DNA from: Lineolata rhizophorae
Lineage: Eukaryota; Ascomycota; Dothideomycetes; Lineolatales; Lineolataceae
Assembly (NCBI GenBank): GCA_010093515.1
Contig: MU001679.1
Location: 451,474-515,473, forward strand
Reading direction: 5' to 3'
DNA: 64,000 bases
The translations under genes and the position numbers were made by a program. Shown in pieces: positions 21,170-34,500 of this stretch; positions within the stretch are counted from its first letter, which is position 1, and each line of letters starts with the position of its first letter. Under the pieces are notes generated by a model. It had not been told where the DNA came from. It did not search any database and saw only the letters and a program-made list of their open reading frames with translations.

Positions 21170-24100
21170 TGCGTCCGCAGGCCGCGATCCGGAGCGGCGT
21201 CCAGGTGGTCGTTCGGGCGGTCGCCGGGCGGGCGTGGGAGAGGGGAGGGAGCGGACTGGCCGCGACGGGACGGTCGGGGCAGCGAAAGGAGGCGCAGCAG
21301 TCTCGGGGCGGGCGGGCTCGGGCGGGTCGTCAGGGGCGGGCGTCTAACGGGGGCAATGGGCGACGGCACAGAGCATGCCGGCACGTTTGGAGGGCGATGA
21401 GGATGGGACGGGATGGCGGCGGAGGAGGAGCGGCGTTGAGGGTCGGGCGGTGGACGGTGGTGGAGAGATGTGCACGAGGCAGGATCGAGGAGACGGCGAC
21501 GGGCAGGACGGCGTCGGGGCGGGAAACGGGGGCTGCGGGCGCCGGGGGCCGGAGGCTCGCCAGGCTCGGGCCAAGGCAGGCGGGCAGGCGCGCGGGCACG
21601 GGCGGTGGCAGGCTGATGACTGATGGCTCCAGCCTGCCAGCGCGCCGTCGCAGGTTGGCAGCCCCCGACCGCCCGCGCCCGCCGGAGTTACATGGCCGGC
21701 GCCTGTCCCGCTGCACGCCGGGTTTCATGCCGCGCTAGCTGTGTCTCCTGGCCTTGCGCCCGTTCACCTCGTCATTCCCGCCGCTGGTCCTGGCCGGCCG
21801 CATTTGCTCGCTTGCTCGCGTCTGTTTGAGCCTTCCTCGCCCTCTTTTTCCCTCGCCTTGTCCCGTCCGCGGCTCCCTGCGCGTGCCGTCACGAGCTCGC
21901 CCGCGCACCGCCGATCGTTTCGTCGCGCCGGATGCCAGGCCGAGCGTACCGTATGTATCTAGGTATGATATGTATCTTGCGGCTTTAGCCTCGCTGCCGG
22001 ACGGCCCTGTGCGCACCTCCACCACGCAAGTCACGCACGCACGCACGCTCACCCGACCCGGGCGAGGAAAGGAAAGGAATGGAGAGAAAAGCCCGGTCAA
22101 ACTTCCCCCTCCCGAGCCAGTCTCCACCGGAGCGTGGAAAATCAAAATGGGAATAAAATGCAAAATCCACACGCTCGTCCTGATTGACCGCAGCACCGGG
22201 GCCTCCGCTCGTTATTATCCGGCGCTGTGTGTTGTACTCCGTGCTGGAATGTGTGTGTATTCGGGTCGTGCCAGAAACATGGGCGGAGCGTACCGCCGCC
22301 GTCGCCCGGCGGCTTGGCCAAACAGAGCGCGCTCGGCGCCAATGGGAGCCGCGGACGCTAGGCCGGTCCTGGCCGCCGGGCGCAACGCTGGCAGGGGCTC
22401 CCCCAGGGGCGGGGGCCGCGAGCCGGCCAATGGCAGCTGCAGAGCGGCTGGCAAATGGGCCGCCGGCTCTCGCTTCCGGCCTCCCTCGCGCATTGTTTCT
22501 CTTGCCGGCTTGGCTCCCCGGCCCTTTCGCTCCTCCTCCTCGCTGCCGTTGGCCGGCCTACCGAGGCGTCCTTCCCGGACGGGCTTGGGCCGCCGGCCCT
22601 GCCACGCACAGTTACACCATCTCATCTCCATCACCGCCCGGGGGCCCCAAGAGCGCATGACATCAAAGCCCGGCCCCAAGAAACGCCCTCACCACCTTCG
22701 CTCGATAAGCCCCAGCCGCCCGTTTGTACGGAGTAGCGGCGTGCTGTGTGCGTGTGTGCGACGCATGTCCCTCGTGGCACCGTGTGGCTGATACCGCGGC
22801 ACCGACCATGGCCTCAATCAACGCCGGCTGGCTTGCCTCAGATTTAATTGGCCGTCCCGAACCAGCTGCGTCGAGTGTACTTTGGCAGACGGGCGCCCCG
22901 CTGTACCGGGTACCTTTTTTGAACCTGCCCATCATCATGCCTACCGGTGCTCTTTGGAGGGGGCCGCAGGAATTGGTCGCCGGGGCCGCCTGCCGAGCAC
23001 CCTCCATATCTCATTGCCGCCCCGTCCGCTCCTATCCTGCACCTCCCCTATTTCTATCCGTCATTCCTGCACCTCTCCGTGGCGAGCGCGTCCGTGGCGA
23101 TTTCGGCCTCTAAACGAATGGGTAGGGGCTGCGCCAGGCCTTGTCGTCTTCGTTTCTACCTACATAAGTACACCGCAAGTGACGTGCGGCGATGTGGCGA
23201 TAAAGACCCTCGTTTTCCAAGTTCCACCGCGGCCAAACCTGCAGACCTAGAGGGACCAAAACCCCCGACGCGAGCGGCCTATTCGCCATCGCGGCGCTCT
23301 TTTTGCATCCATCTTGCGTTAGCCGCACGGCTAACGTGGAAGTAGCTAGACGAGATCGTGATACGGGAGCGCTTTAGGCCCTTGTCGCGCTGATATAAAT
23401 TAGCCACTCACGTACATCCCGTCCCGCCTTTGGGGGTACTCAGCTCTCTGACTGGCCGTCACCTGAGCCTGTCTGCAACTGCCTCTCGGCATTTACATCT
23501 ACCGAGCGAACCACCGTCCCCGAGGGCCGACTCGGCGGCAAACAGATTTGGGTGAGCGGGCGAAGATTGTGTACCTGTGACCAAGCTACCCACCGATGCC
23601 TAGGCGCCTAGACTACAAAGAAGACAAAAGATACGTATTGATTGATGCCATTAACAAATGCCAAGGTGGTCTTTTGGCAAAGAGACTAGCAGTGGAAAGT
23701 CGAAACGTCTTACCATCCACTAACCGGGATTCACTTTCACTATTCACTATCACTATAGTACGCCAGTTCCAGACTTTGAGAACGTAAAGATAAAGGATCA
23801 TTTCCCGGCCTTTGCAAGATTGTCGAGAAGCATGAACAATCGTCCGGCTGATAGGTTTGCAGAATGTTTCACCATTCATCCATGTCGGACATAACTCCGC
23901 AGGGGCTCGAACGGCTTCACTATAGCGTCTCGCCCGAGAAACCCTGGGGAAGGCAAATGAGTACGCTTCTAGAAAGCGGGGAACCGAGGAAGATTTCCCG
24001 TGAATGGGGCCATGGCAATGCCGCGAAAGGTGTGGCAGGCGGCATGGTAAAATGAAGCATACGATCTGGCCCGGATGTGTCCAGGCGGGCCGAGAACACA

Positions 24101-25317
24101 GCGAGCTCGCCGAAAATCTAGAGTAGGCTACGATTTCTCGCGATAAAGGTCGCGATAACAGCGGAGTATCGGCGGGCGCTTCAAATTGAGCCGCAGGCAT
24201 TCCCTGCGCGACTGGGGGCCTGCATGAAGCAAGCGAAATAGAAGGCCCTGCAGAACAGGTAGAGACGCGGATCGGGTTGTCATGTAGAATGCTCCGAGCA
24301 GATGCTAGGGCCGCGGCGGGCGAATCAAACGGGCGCTGGAGACGGCGATGCTGCAGGACGAGAATGCAGCTCAGAGTGATCTACTATGGACATTTTGACG
24401 ACGAACCACCGAGAGCGCGCCGACCGGCATCGTTGGCTATTCTGGACCCGGGCCCGTATTCTCCGTGGGCGCCCGCGCGGGCGGTGGCATGACGGCGAAG
24501 GGAGGCGCGGGTTCCCGCAGCTTCTGCTACATGCGCTCGAGACTCCGGACAGAGACGGGGCGGCAGCGCGGTCGCACGGCGTCGTGTCAGCCGGAGGCGT
24601 GGGGAGATGAGGAGGCGTTTCCCGGAGCGATACACAGGCAGAGTGGGCGAGCTGAGTGGAGGAGAGAGGTGGGACTCGGCGGATGGAAAGGTGCAGGCTG
24701 GAGAGGGCTCCGGGGAGACGCTCGGGTTCCTTGCAGCTTCCGGGGGCGTGGCTAGGCCGCATCCAGCCATGTGGCGTGGCGACCTATCGCAATCAAAGCG
24801 CACTTGCCCCAAATTATTGGGCTCAACAACATTCCGTCCGCTTGACCGCTACCCTCGACCGCCTGCGCCCTCGAGCTCGAAGCTGTTTCTGCTGTACATA
24901 TAATCCAGAGCTCCGCGCCCTCGTCTTTTTTTCCCCAGCTCGTCCCCGCCGGCCGTCGCCCCGGTTTGCTCTTCTCCGCAGCGCGGCCCTCCCGTGCCAA
25001 CGCACACCAAGCAAGCAAGCTAACTCGTCTCTGCGGAGCTGTCCTGCCCGAATCCGACATCGCAAGCCCTCGCCGTCTAAACGAGCCTGCGCCTCCTTTG
25101 TCCACGCACGCACGCACACACCGTGCATTGTTGCCTACTGAAACAATAGGCTCTTGTCCGCCTCCGGGCCGCCCAAAAGCTTGCACTTGAGCTCCACCTG
25201 GTGTCCAGGAATCCAGTCCTGCGGCCACCGACCGTGAAGTCGCCTCCGTGCCCTCGGCTCCCACAAGCTACACCGACTTTCCAAGCAACCCGGAGAACCC
25301 GCACCACGAATTCCAGA
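21170..25317. other. Long divergent intergenic region, 4.1 kb
   Basis: Separates the membrane protein (-) from HMG-CoA synthase (+). It is mostly GC-rich with many overlapping GC-driven open frames, none protein-like. An AT-richer stretch near 23.3-24.1 kb contains GATATAAATTAG at about 23391-23402, a possible TATA box without a recognisable gene behind it. One exact TACGGAGTA lies at 22727-22735. The HMG-CoA synthase leader just before 25318 has short A/C-rich sequence typical of fungal 5' UTRs. Confidence 0.5.
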
Positions 25318-27098
25318 ATGGCGACCCGTCCGCAGAACATTGGCATCAAGGCCATGGAAATTTACTTTCCGCGCCAGGTATGTCGCGAGCATCCCGCTGT
25401 CGCTGGCGGGGATTCCTCGAGGTTTCACCGCGTGCTGCGGCCATCATGGGTGGCCTGCTGATTCGAATCGGGCCCGCAGTGCGTCGACCAAGCCGAGCTC
25501 GAGACGTTTGATGGCGTTTCGGCGGGCAAGTACACCATTGGCCTCGGCCAGACGAAGATGAGCTTCTGCGATGACCGGGAAGGTATGTTTCTCTGGACCC
25601 AGAACCCCACCCAAAGGCAACTCTGCCGCAGTTACAATTGACGGCTCACGTGTGCACGTCTAGATATCTACTCCCTTTGCCTCACCGCGTTATCGTCGCT
25701 ATTCAAGAAGTACTCGATCGACCCGGCCTCGATCGGCCGCCTCGAGGTGGGCACCGAGACGCTGCTTGACAAGTCCAAATCGGTCAAGTCGGTGCTCATG
25801 CAGCTGTTCGAGGAATCCGGCAACATGAACGTCGAGGGCGTGGACACGATGAACGCCTGCTACGGCGGCACCAACGCCCTCTTCAACACGGTCAACTGGA
25901 TGGAGTCGTCGGCCTGGGACGGCCGCGACGCCGTCGTCATCGCCGGCGACATTGCGCTCTACAAGAAGGGCAACGCCCGCCCGACGGGCGGCGCCGGCTG
26001 CGTCGCCATGCTGATCGGCCCCGATGCCCCGCTCGTCGTCGAGCCCGGCCTACGCGGCTCCTACATGACGCACGCGTACGACTTCTACAAGGCGGACCTG
26101 ACGAGCGAGTACCCGCTCGTGGACGGCCACTTCTCGATCCAGTGCTACACCGAGGCCGTCGACGCGTGCTACCGGGCGTACAACGCCCGCGAGGAGAAGC
26201 TGCACCAGGCTGCGTCCGCCTATACGAACGGCGCCAACGGCCACCACGTAAACGGCAATGGCATCGCCAACGGTAGCGTCAATGGCACCAACGGCGAGCA
26301 CGCCGCCGAGAAGGAGGAAGAGGAGAAGGAGAAGAAGGCCGAGGTGCCCCTCGACCGTTTCGACTACATGTGCTTCCACGCGCCGACGTGCAAGCTCGTG
26401 TCCAAGTCGTACGCGCGCATGCTCTACAACGACTACCTGACGGACCCTTCGAGCCCGGTTTTCGCCGACGTGCCCGCCTCGCTGTCCGGCCTCGACTACA
26501 AGGCGTCGGTGACGGACAAGACGGTCGAGAAGACATTCATGGCCCTGGCCAAGAAGCGCTTCGCCGCCCGCGTCCACCCGGCCATCGAGCTGCCCACCAT
26601 GTGCGGCAACATGTACTGCGCCTCCGTCTACGCCAGCCTCTGCAGCCTGTTGGCGAACGTGGAGCCGGCCACGCTGCGCGACACCCGCGTCGGCATCTTT
26701 AGCTACGGCTCCGGCCTCGCGAGCTCGCTCTTCTCGTTCCGCGTCCGCGGCGACACGACGGAGATGAGGGAGAAGCTCGACGTCAAGAATAGGCTCGAGG
26801 CGCGCAAGATTGTGCCGCCGGTGGTGTACGACGAGGTAAGCCCTTTTCTAAAATTTTTTTGATTTTTTCTTTTCATTCTTCCTTTCCTTACGTCAATGAG
26901 TGACCTGGTCCTCTTGTCTTCCCCTGTGACTTGGGTTGGCTAACCGAGGCTTGTTTGCAGATGTGCAACATGCGCGAGCGTGCCCACTTGAAGAAAGAGT
27001 ACACGCCCGAGGGCAGCACCGAGGACATGTTCCCGGGCACCTACTATCTCACCGGCATCGACGGCATGTTCAGGCGGAAGTACGAGGTGAAGGCGTAA
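25318..27098 (+). CDS. ERG13: Hydroxymethylglutaryl-CoA synthase
   Basis: A 490-residue enzyme that condenses acetyl-CoA with acetoacetyl-CoA to give HMG-CoA, the step before HMG-CoA reductase in the mevalonate pathway to sterols and isoprenoids. Exons are 25318-25377, 25480-25582, 25664-26835 and 26961-27098; all phases fit. The start gives [20 protein letters not shown], the family N-terminus. Catalytic residues are visible: Glu86 in [14 protein letters not shown], the acyl-accepting Cys120 in [13 protein letters not shown], and His293 in [12 protein letters not shown]. Further blocks are [33 protein letters not shown] and [13 protein letters not shown], ending [20 protein letters not shown]. 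An insertion of about 45 residues after [10 protein letters not shown] is an Asn-Gly repeat followed by an acidic/lysine run; it lies before the His block and probably forms a surface loop. It is most likely cytosolic. Confidence 0.97.
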
Positions 27099-28496
27099 GA
27101 AGCCTTCTTCACTTCGTATTGGCATGGTGGTAGATGGGGCTTCTCCGTCGCTTCACCCCGCCAAGGAATGAAGCTTCCGCGGAAAGACCCTTGGTTATGA
27201 AAGCATCCCTAATTTCTGTTACTTCTCGACTTCTATTAATTTTTTTTGTCCTCTTTTTTATTTTTACATTACCATTCCTACTAGGCTCTCTATTTTGCTC
27301 CTCGCCTTTTTCGGCGTTTGTACCGGCGACCTCCTCCGGCTACTGCCCCAGCTCATTTCCCTGTCAATGGATGGGAGCTCCGGCGCGCGGAAACACAGCG
27401 AGAAACGCAGCCATTACCACCTAAACACATTCATACACATAGATACCGCGCGGCGCCCGAGGAGGAAGGGGGGGAAGCTGTTATTATGTGGCGCGCAAAG
27501 TGCGTACATAGATTATATTGCCTTTCTTATTGGGGGAGCAGCGGGGGACTTTTCCGTTTTCGGGCCCCCCTCTTTCACCTAGCTTCTTCTCAAGCTTCCC
27601 CCGTGGGGCAGAGAGAGGCTAGATTTGCTGGCTTCATTTATTGCTATGCATCCCAGATATATCCGATCCAGCTTTTTGCAGGCTCGTTGGGATGTGAGAT
27701 GGGAGAGGGGGGTGTGCTTGACCCTGGCAAATCTTCCCGTGCGTAACACAAACTGCATGCGGACAAGCTTATTTTTTTCGGGGGAGCTCGACGAAGACGG
27801 AGGGTGTGAGGAGCCGATTTATCGAGGTTATTGACTAATTGAATGAATCTTTACCACTCCGATACATTGATGCCTTATCGTTTGACTGGCCCAGCGGTAT
27901 GGTATGTCCGGGGAATGTACCTAGGGGAGATGGTACCGCTTGGAATGCGAGTGTTGCCGGAGAATCGACATACTACGTAGGTACCGCCCAAGGAGTGACC
28001 TCCGGGTACGTTGCCCAAAGCACATATGCGACAAGCGGCGAAGCTCCTCCGGCGCTCCTCCTCTCACCTCGAAGATATGTCCAGGGGAGCGTGCGGAAGC
28101 CCGGGGGTGGGGTTGGCGGGGAAGCGGGAGCCCGGCCGTGCCAGCGTTCCAGAACGACGCGCGACCCAGACGCGATTGGCGAGATTGGGGGGTCCCTTCC
28201 AGCCACGAGGCGGCGATGCGCGCTCGAGATCCCGATGGAGCGACGAGGGCGTCTTGCGTTCGACGCGCGAGAAAGAGAAGAGAGGGGAAGGGGGCGGGGC
28301 AAAAGCAATGGATGTACGGAGTAGGTATCGAGGAGTTCGAGTGCGGCGGACACGCAGCCACGCGGCCACGTGCTTGGTTGGGGAAACGGTCGAATATCGC
28401 CTGTTGGAACTATGTACATACGGAGGAATACCCTCCAGGTACGTGCACCGCATATACCTACATATTCACACAGCCCCGTTCGGCATGTGAAAGCAC

Positions 28497-28512
28497 TAGG
28501 TAGGTAGGTAGG
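28497..28512. repeat. (TAGG)4 microsatellite
   Basis: Four perfect TAGG units followed by TATG. Related CTAGGTA words recur nearby. Confidence 0.9.
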
Positions 28513-28546
28513 TATGTACTCGGCGCGTCAGTGGGGCCGGCACCCG

Positions 28547-28571
28547 CCTCCTCCTCCTCCTCCTCCTCCTC
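28547..28571. repeat. (CCT)8 microsatellite
   Basis: Eight perfect CCT units in intergenic DNA, outside any supported gene. Confidence 0.9.
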
Positions 28572-31533
28572 GCGTTGGGATCCTCTCCACCATCCCGCTG
28601 TTTCGCGGCTCCTTCCCGCCCGCCGCCCAGGCGACGATTGCGAACAAAGGGACCTGCGCATCCAATCGACTCCACCAGAACGCCGCCGCACCAGACGTAG
28701 CCCTTTTCCCGCCCTTCCATCGCACGCGATTGCGAGTTCGCGCGTAACCCGGGCGCGGCGAAACGTCCCCAGCGCCGGTCCTTCGGCGCGTGGGGGCTAG
28801 GTACATACATACCAATGTCCAGCGCCGATCGGGCGGCGCGGAATGTGCGGATCGGCACGGCGTCGATTCGACGAGAGAGAGAGGGAGCAGGGGAAGCAAG
28901 GCATAGCAGCGAAAGGCCTATCGTCCTACGGAGTACCCCTACGTATGTCGTGCCCGAGCAAGCGAACGAGGACAGGCACATGTCACCGCTGCAGGTAAGG
29001 CCGTAGGGATCGGCCGCCAAAGCGCGTGGCTCGGGTTCGTTCGTTTGGATGCGGACGATCCCGTCGCCTGCGCCCGCCGCCGCCGCCGTGGCGGACCTAG
29101 GGACCCCGTCTCCTTACTTTCGATTGGGAGGACGCGATGGCTATGTATGGACACGCGTGCGGATCGCCAATGTGGTCTGAGACTTGAATAGCGGGTGCTT
29201 GGTGGGGCGTGGTGACGGTTTCAGGGGTAAGGACCGGGGCTTGGGAGGTTTATGTACGTACGTACTCAGTGATATACGTCATCCCTTTCAGCCTCTTTTC
29301 CTCCTTCGTTTGGTTGCTGCTGGCTTCTCTTGTGCGCGGTTGTGGTCGGCGAGTGTCGGGTTGGACGGGAGATTGAAGGGGGATGTGTGGTTCGGAGGGG
29401 ATTGCGTAATCGCTAGGAACGGAGAATCCTTAGCCATTGCATAGCTATTCTCTTTTTTCTTTGTGTGTGTTCCGGACGGGATTTAGTGGTGGTGTGATGT
29501 ATAGATGCCCAAAGGTATACTTTTACAAGTACTGTGGGACTGAAATAGACGATGGCACGATCTTCTGCTTGTTGGATATGTACCTAGGTATTTACCAAAG
29601 CACTAACGCTTTTAAATTCTACCGAACTGGATCAGCGAGCTTCAACCGCGACAGTCCTTACGCTACATTATAACCTCAGGCTCTGAAAGCAGAAGCAACT
29701 TCTAAATAGGTCTTTACTCCGCACAAAGAGGATGTAAAGTAAACTCCGTACTCACGAAAATACAATCCATGAGGTACGGGGTCGCATTCTGATTCCTTTC
29801 AATCGAGTAATAGATCTCCCCCAGACGTGCAGCAATCTCCCCTCACGTGTCCCTATTTGCGAGCTGCGAAAGTTGGCAACTCGATTTCTCATTCAACGTG
29901 AGGTGGACGACGTTCATCGTCACATATCTCACCTACAAATATCCAATCCATGTTGAATCAGCCGCAAAGCTTTTAAGGACGGTTCAGTGCCAACAACAGA
30001 CGTTATCAAAGGAAGAGCAATGAAATGATTTTACGAGTTGAACCAATCGTACCTTCCTATCTACGTTCCATCCAACACTCGTGTATGTTCTCCCACTCCA
30101 CGCTATTTGTTCATGCCGCAGAATTTTCCTCTAGGGTGAGCCCTATTAGGTTGTTCTATAGGGAGAGGACAGTGGGCTGAATTACCTCTGAACACAACTA
30201 GCAGGAGGTAGATAGGCCCTTCCTTATTTCCGTACGCCTCGCTGGGCTTATTTTCGACACGGGGCCAAGCTTGTCCATGTTACTTGAGCATTGATTGTCT
30301 CAAAGTCGGCTTCGATGTTCAACCTTGGGCACAAACTTAATGTGTTTTCGGCACGAGTTAATAATATCCAAGGTGACCGGCGCAGTATCAACAAAGAGAA
30401 ATATATACCTACGCACACAAGCTTCGCCCACGATGCGTGATCGTCAATAAGAGGTTAAGCTTGAACTGAGAGTCCGTGCCAAATTGGTGGTTTGAGTTAT
30501 GCATTCACACCTACATCCAGCTTAGGGCTGACAAATAATGGATTCTTTTCCAATAGCGTGAACCCACAACGGGATTGCCCTAGAACCGAAGTTCCGAATT
30601 GTTCGTGAAGCAATTCAAATTTGAACTGTGCGATCTAGCCAAGATAGAGACAGCTATCCCAGTCAATATGGTAGCCTTACCCAACAACGGCTAATGTAGC
30701 TGCGCTCCTGGACAAAATCCATGGGTTTACATCAGAAGGCCCACAACCTACGTCCAGCACTTCAGCTAAGTTGCAATGGAGTAACCTGGCCTTTTATCTT
30801 TCCACTTATCATCCTAAACTACCCGACTTTCACATTATCATCACCCAGGAATACACACACCCAATACGACGCTTACTCCCCACTCATGGCCCGTTACACC
30901 CTCAACTCACAATCACACGTAGGTTATCATCATTTTGATTCGTAGCCAAGCCCATGGCATCCCCTTTTGCACCAAGCGTCTCAGTCCATCTAAGCAACGG
31001 ACCGCTCTCGCCCACTCAACCAGTCCAGCCCAGTCGCATATCCACGCATCCGTCAGTCTAGCCTAGCCCAGTAGCCTAGGCCTCCACTCAAACCTAGACA
31101 AGAGCCATCAGCCACCTCTAGTCCATCCTTGTCGCCGAAAAAAACAGTAAGAATAAAAGTACAGGTATCTTTCCCCTTCCCTAGAAAACACAGACGCACT
31201 CCCCTAGTCGAACCATTGCAAGCCCAGTCATAACCCGCAGCCCACATGCCTCCGATAACCCTATCCCATAAACCCCCACCAGCATTGGACTGACAAACTC
31301 CATTCCACCGTGCCAGTTGGTTCATCCCTATTACTTCCCCCTATTAAGCCAACAGCACAAAAAGAAAAAAAAACCAGTAAGAACAACAAATCCATTGTGA
31401 CAGTGACACCCATCTTACACTCCCTCGGTAGTCCGAACCCATTCATTCCCCAAAGCCCAGACCATGACGCCGTGTGCCTCCCTTCCCCACCAGGCCCCCC
31501 CCGCGACCCCGAATTTCCAGAAAACCCACCACT

Positions 31534-34500
31534 TCAGTTACCCAAACCCGCCCCATCGGCCCTATCCTTCCCCGCCACGCCCTCCGCCTCCACACCCGCC
31601 TCCGCACCGCCCGTCTCCGCAGCCCCAGCCACGGCACCCGCCTCCCCACCCGCCGTCTCTCCCGCCGCCTCAGCCGAGGCCTCCGCAGCCGCCAACCTCC
31701 TCCTCGCATCCGCCAGGCGCTCCGCCTTGTGCGCGAGCGCCTCGGAGCTCACGAGGCCGGCCGCGAGGGCCTGCTCGGGGCCCAGGGGCGGGAACTCGCC
31801 GGCGCGACGCAGGCGGTTGACCGTGGGGCCCAGGGACGTGTAGTCGGACCGGCGGGCGGCGCCGCGGTTGTGGTTGTGGTGGCCGCGGGAGCGACCGCCG
31901 GCGGCGCCGCGGGAGCCTCTAGTAGCGGTTGTGGGAGCAGGAGTGGTAGGAGCAGCAGTAGGGGAAGCGGAGCCACCACCGGCGTCACCGGCGGCGCCGG
32001 AGTCTCTAGTAGCGGTAGCAGTACTAGTAGCAGCAGTGCCGGCGACAGGGCTACCACTACCACCGATAGCGACGATGGTCGAGTTAGCACCATCGCCACC
32101 GCCGACAGCCGTAGCCTCCATGTCCACCGCTCCCGCCCTCGCGCCTCCGCCCCCACCTCCGGCATCTCCACCGCCACGATGCTGCTGTCTCGAACGCACC
32201 CGGCCCTCTCCCGCCCCCTCCGCCAACTCATCCAACAACCCGCCCTCGCCCTCGACCTTTTCGTCCGCGCCCCCCTGCCCGCCGCGCTCGCCCACCAGAT
32301 CCAGCACCCGCCACGCGCGGCGGAACTCGTCGCGGATCGCGTCGACGCCGCGCCGCGTGACCGTGCGGCCCACGTTGTGCGCCGTCTCGAAGGGGTCCTC
32401 GATGGCAACAAGGTAGCGTTGGCGAACCTCGCGGGCAGCCGACGCGGTGCCGGTGCCGGTGCCGGGTGGCGGCGGCGAAGTCGCGCCATTGATGGGGTTC
32501 GCGTGAGAGTGAGCGGACGAGGGGCCCGGCGCCGGAGCCGAAGCCGCCTCGTTATCGACGACGAGCTCCGTTTTAGCGCCAGTCCAGCCCTTGACGATCT
32601 TCGAGCGGATGCCGCCGCTAGCCGAGCGCGGACCGGCGGCGGATGCGCCCAAGTGTGCGGGCGACGGCGTGCGCAGCGATAGCACGTCCTGAGCCCAGTT
32701 GAAGCCGCCGTTGACTGGCACGGCGAAGTACTGGAAGAAGCCGCGCAGGAGGACACCGACGGGGTCCGAGTTCGCCGTGAGCTTGCCGTCGGCCGCGAGG
32801 CGGGACAGCGTGGTCTCGTCGCCGAAGTAGCGCACCTGGTAGCCGTTGACGAAGTCGGAGACTTGGGGATGCTCGGTGGAGGATAGCGCGAGAACGATGC
32901 CCGTCTGCTGGTCGATGATGGGATGGCTGGTGCCGCCGCGGACGAAGTGCTGCAAGTTGGGTAGCACGGGCGGGCGTGCCACATTGACGAGGTAGTGTAG
33001 CGCCATGAGGACGTAGCCGTACGACGACAGGGTGCCAGAGTAAGGGCTGTTGATCTTGCGGCGCTTGGCCCACGCCTTGACGAAGAGAACTATGGGGCGC
33101 ACGCGCGGGTCGCACAAGGAGTAGCAGCGCAACATGTGGCTGTTGTGGATGCCCAGCGGGTTCGAAAAGTTGATGTCGCATTGAATGCCGACGCCGTGCT
33201 TCGGGAAGTCGAGCGGGCCAAGGGCCTTCTCGCGAGTCCACATGCGACCGACGGGTGACCGCAGTGACTGGCCCTTTTTGTCGTTGTCGGGTGACTGCAG
33301 GCTCTCTCCATCCTTGCTCCGCGGGCGAGAATCGGATCCCTTATCATCCATGCTCCGATGGACGGGTGACTGGAACGGTTGTTGGAGGATCGACTGTTCG
33401 TTGAGCTTATCAGGACCGTTTTGGCTAGCAAGAGCAGCACCTGCAGGCGGCGATAAAAGAGCCTTATTGAGCTGTGCCGAAGTGGCCTTAGGCTGACTAG
33501 TGTCGTTAACGGCAACAGCAGACTGAGGAACCTCGTTCGGAGTCGACTGAGGCGTCTCGCTGCGAGAAGCACCTTCGGATTGAACTTCATCGCCGACCAC
33601 ATCCTTTGCCGGCGAAAAGCTAGCGGCGACAGGGCTACCCTGCCACTTCTCGCGCTCCTTGATTAAATTGGTGTACAGCTTCTTCGTGGGCTTCTCGCAG
33701 ACCTTGAGGATCGGCACCCGCGTGCGGCTCAACAGCCTCGCGCCCAGGCCATGATTTAGGTACGCCAGCTCCAACACGCGCGGGATCCCATCCTCGCGCA
33801 CAAGGGTCGCCGCGGTCACCGAGGGCACGGGCGCGCCCGGTAGCGGGTCCATGACTTCGACGACGAAGGCGAGGTCCAAGTCGGAGCCCTTGAGCGCGAA
33901 GCCCGAGGCCAGACTACCGAAAGCGCAGAGGCGGAAGCGGAAGCCGCGGACAGGCTCCCGGCCGTAGGCCATGTCGATGGCCTGCTCTGCGAATGCGGAG
34001 AGGCTCGCGCGGAAGACGTCCTTTTGGGAGGCTTCGGCGACCGTCATCTCAAGCTGGGGAAGCTCGGTGGCGAGCAGATTGTCCAGATAGCTGCACTGGC
34101 GCTGGAACTGCTCGAACGAGACCGGGACCTGGGGTACCAGGGGTGCGAACGGGCTCGGCCGAGGCGGGGCAAACAAGAGTTGACCAGGCGGGTGTTGGTT
34201 CGCCGGAGAGACAGAAGCGAGGCCCGGCGGAGGACCGAAGGCATTGTTGCGACGCCCATTTCGAGGCGGATAGCCACCGGCCTCCTGCTGTTGGCGGTGG
34301 AGGAGCCTAGGCGCAGCTGCACCCGTGGTGCTGTTGTTCCGCTCAGGGTTCGAGACCGGCTTCTTTGGCTGCTGCTGCTTGGTGCGGTTGGCCTCGTGCG
34401 GGTGCGGGTTGCTCACAGCTCGACCGTCGTTCCTGGAACGCTGCTGACCACGCTGGTTGCGACCGCCACGTCCACGGGAATTGAAGACGCCGCGTTGGCT

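Larger units (their letters stand above)
27099..31533. other. Long convergent gap, 4.4 kb
   Basis: Between the ends of HMG-CoA synthase (+) and the Cid1-type gene (-). 27.1-29.4 kb is GC-rich with short simple repeats and two exact TACGGAGTA words (28315-28323, 28927-28935). 29.5-31.4 kb is AT-richer, with almost no open frame above 60 codons between 29.7 and 30.7 kb. Many short words of the type CTAGGTA occur. I recognise no gene or RNA in it. Confidence 0.5.

Noticed and set aside
23390-23790. Possible small gene behind a TATA-like sequence, 63 codons from 23596
   Set aside because: No motif, no clear splice sites and no supporting codon bias; left as unexplained intergenic DNA.
31474-32682. 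402-codon plus-strand open frame opposite the Cid1-type gene
   Set aside because: Shadow of the Gly/Ala-rich C-terminal tail of the minus-strand gene.
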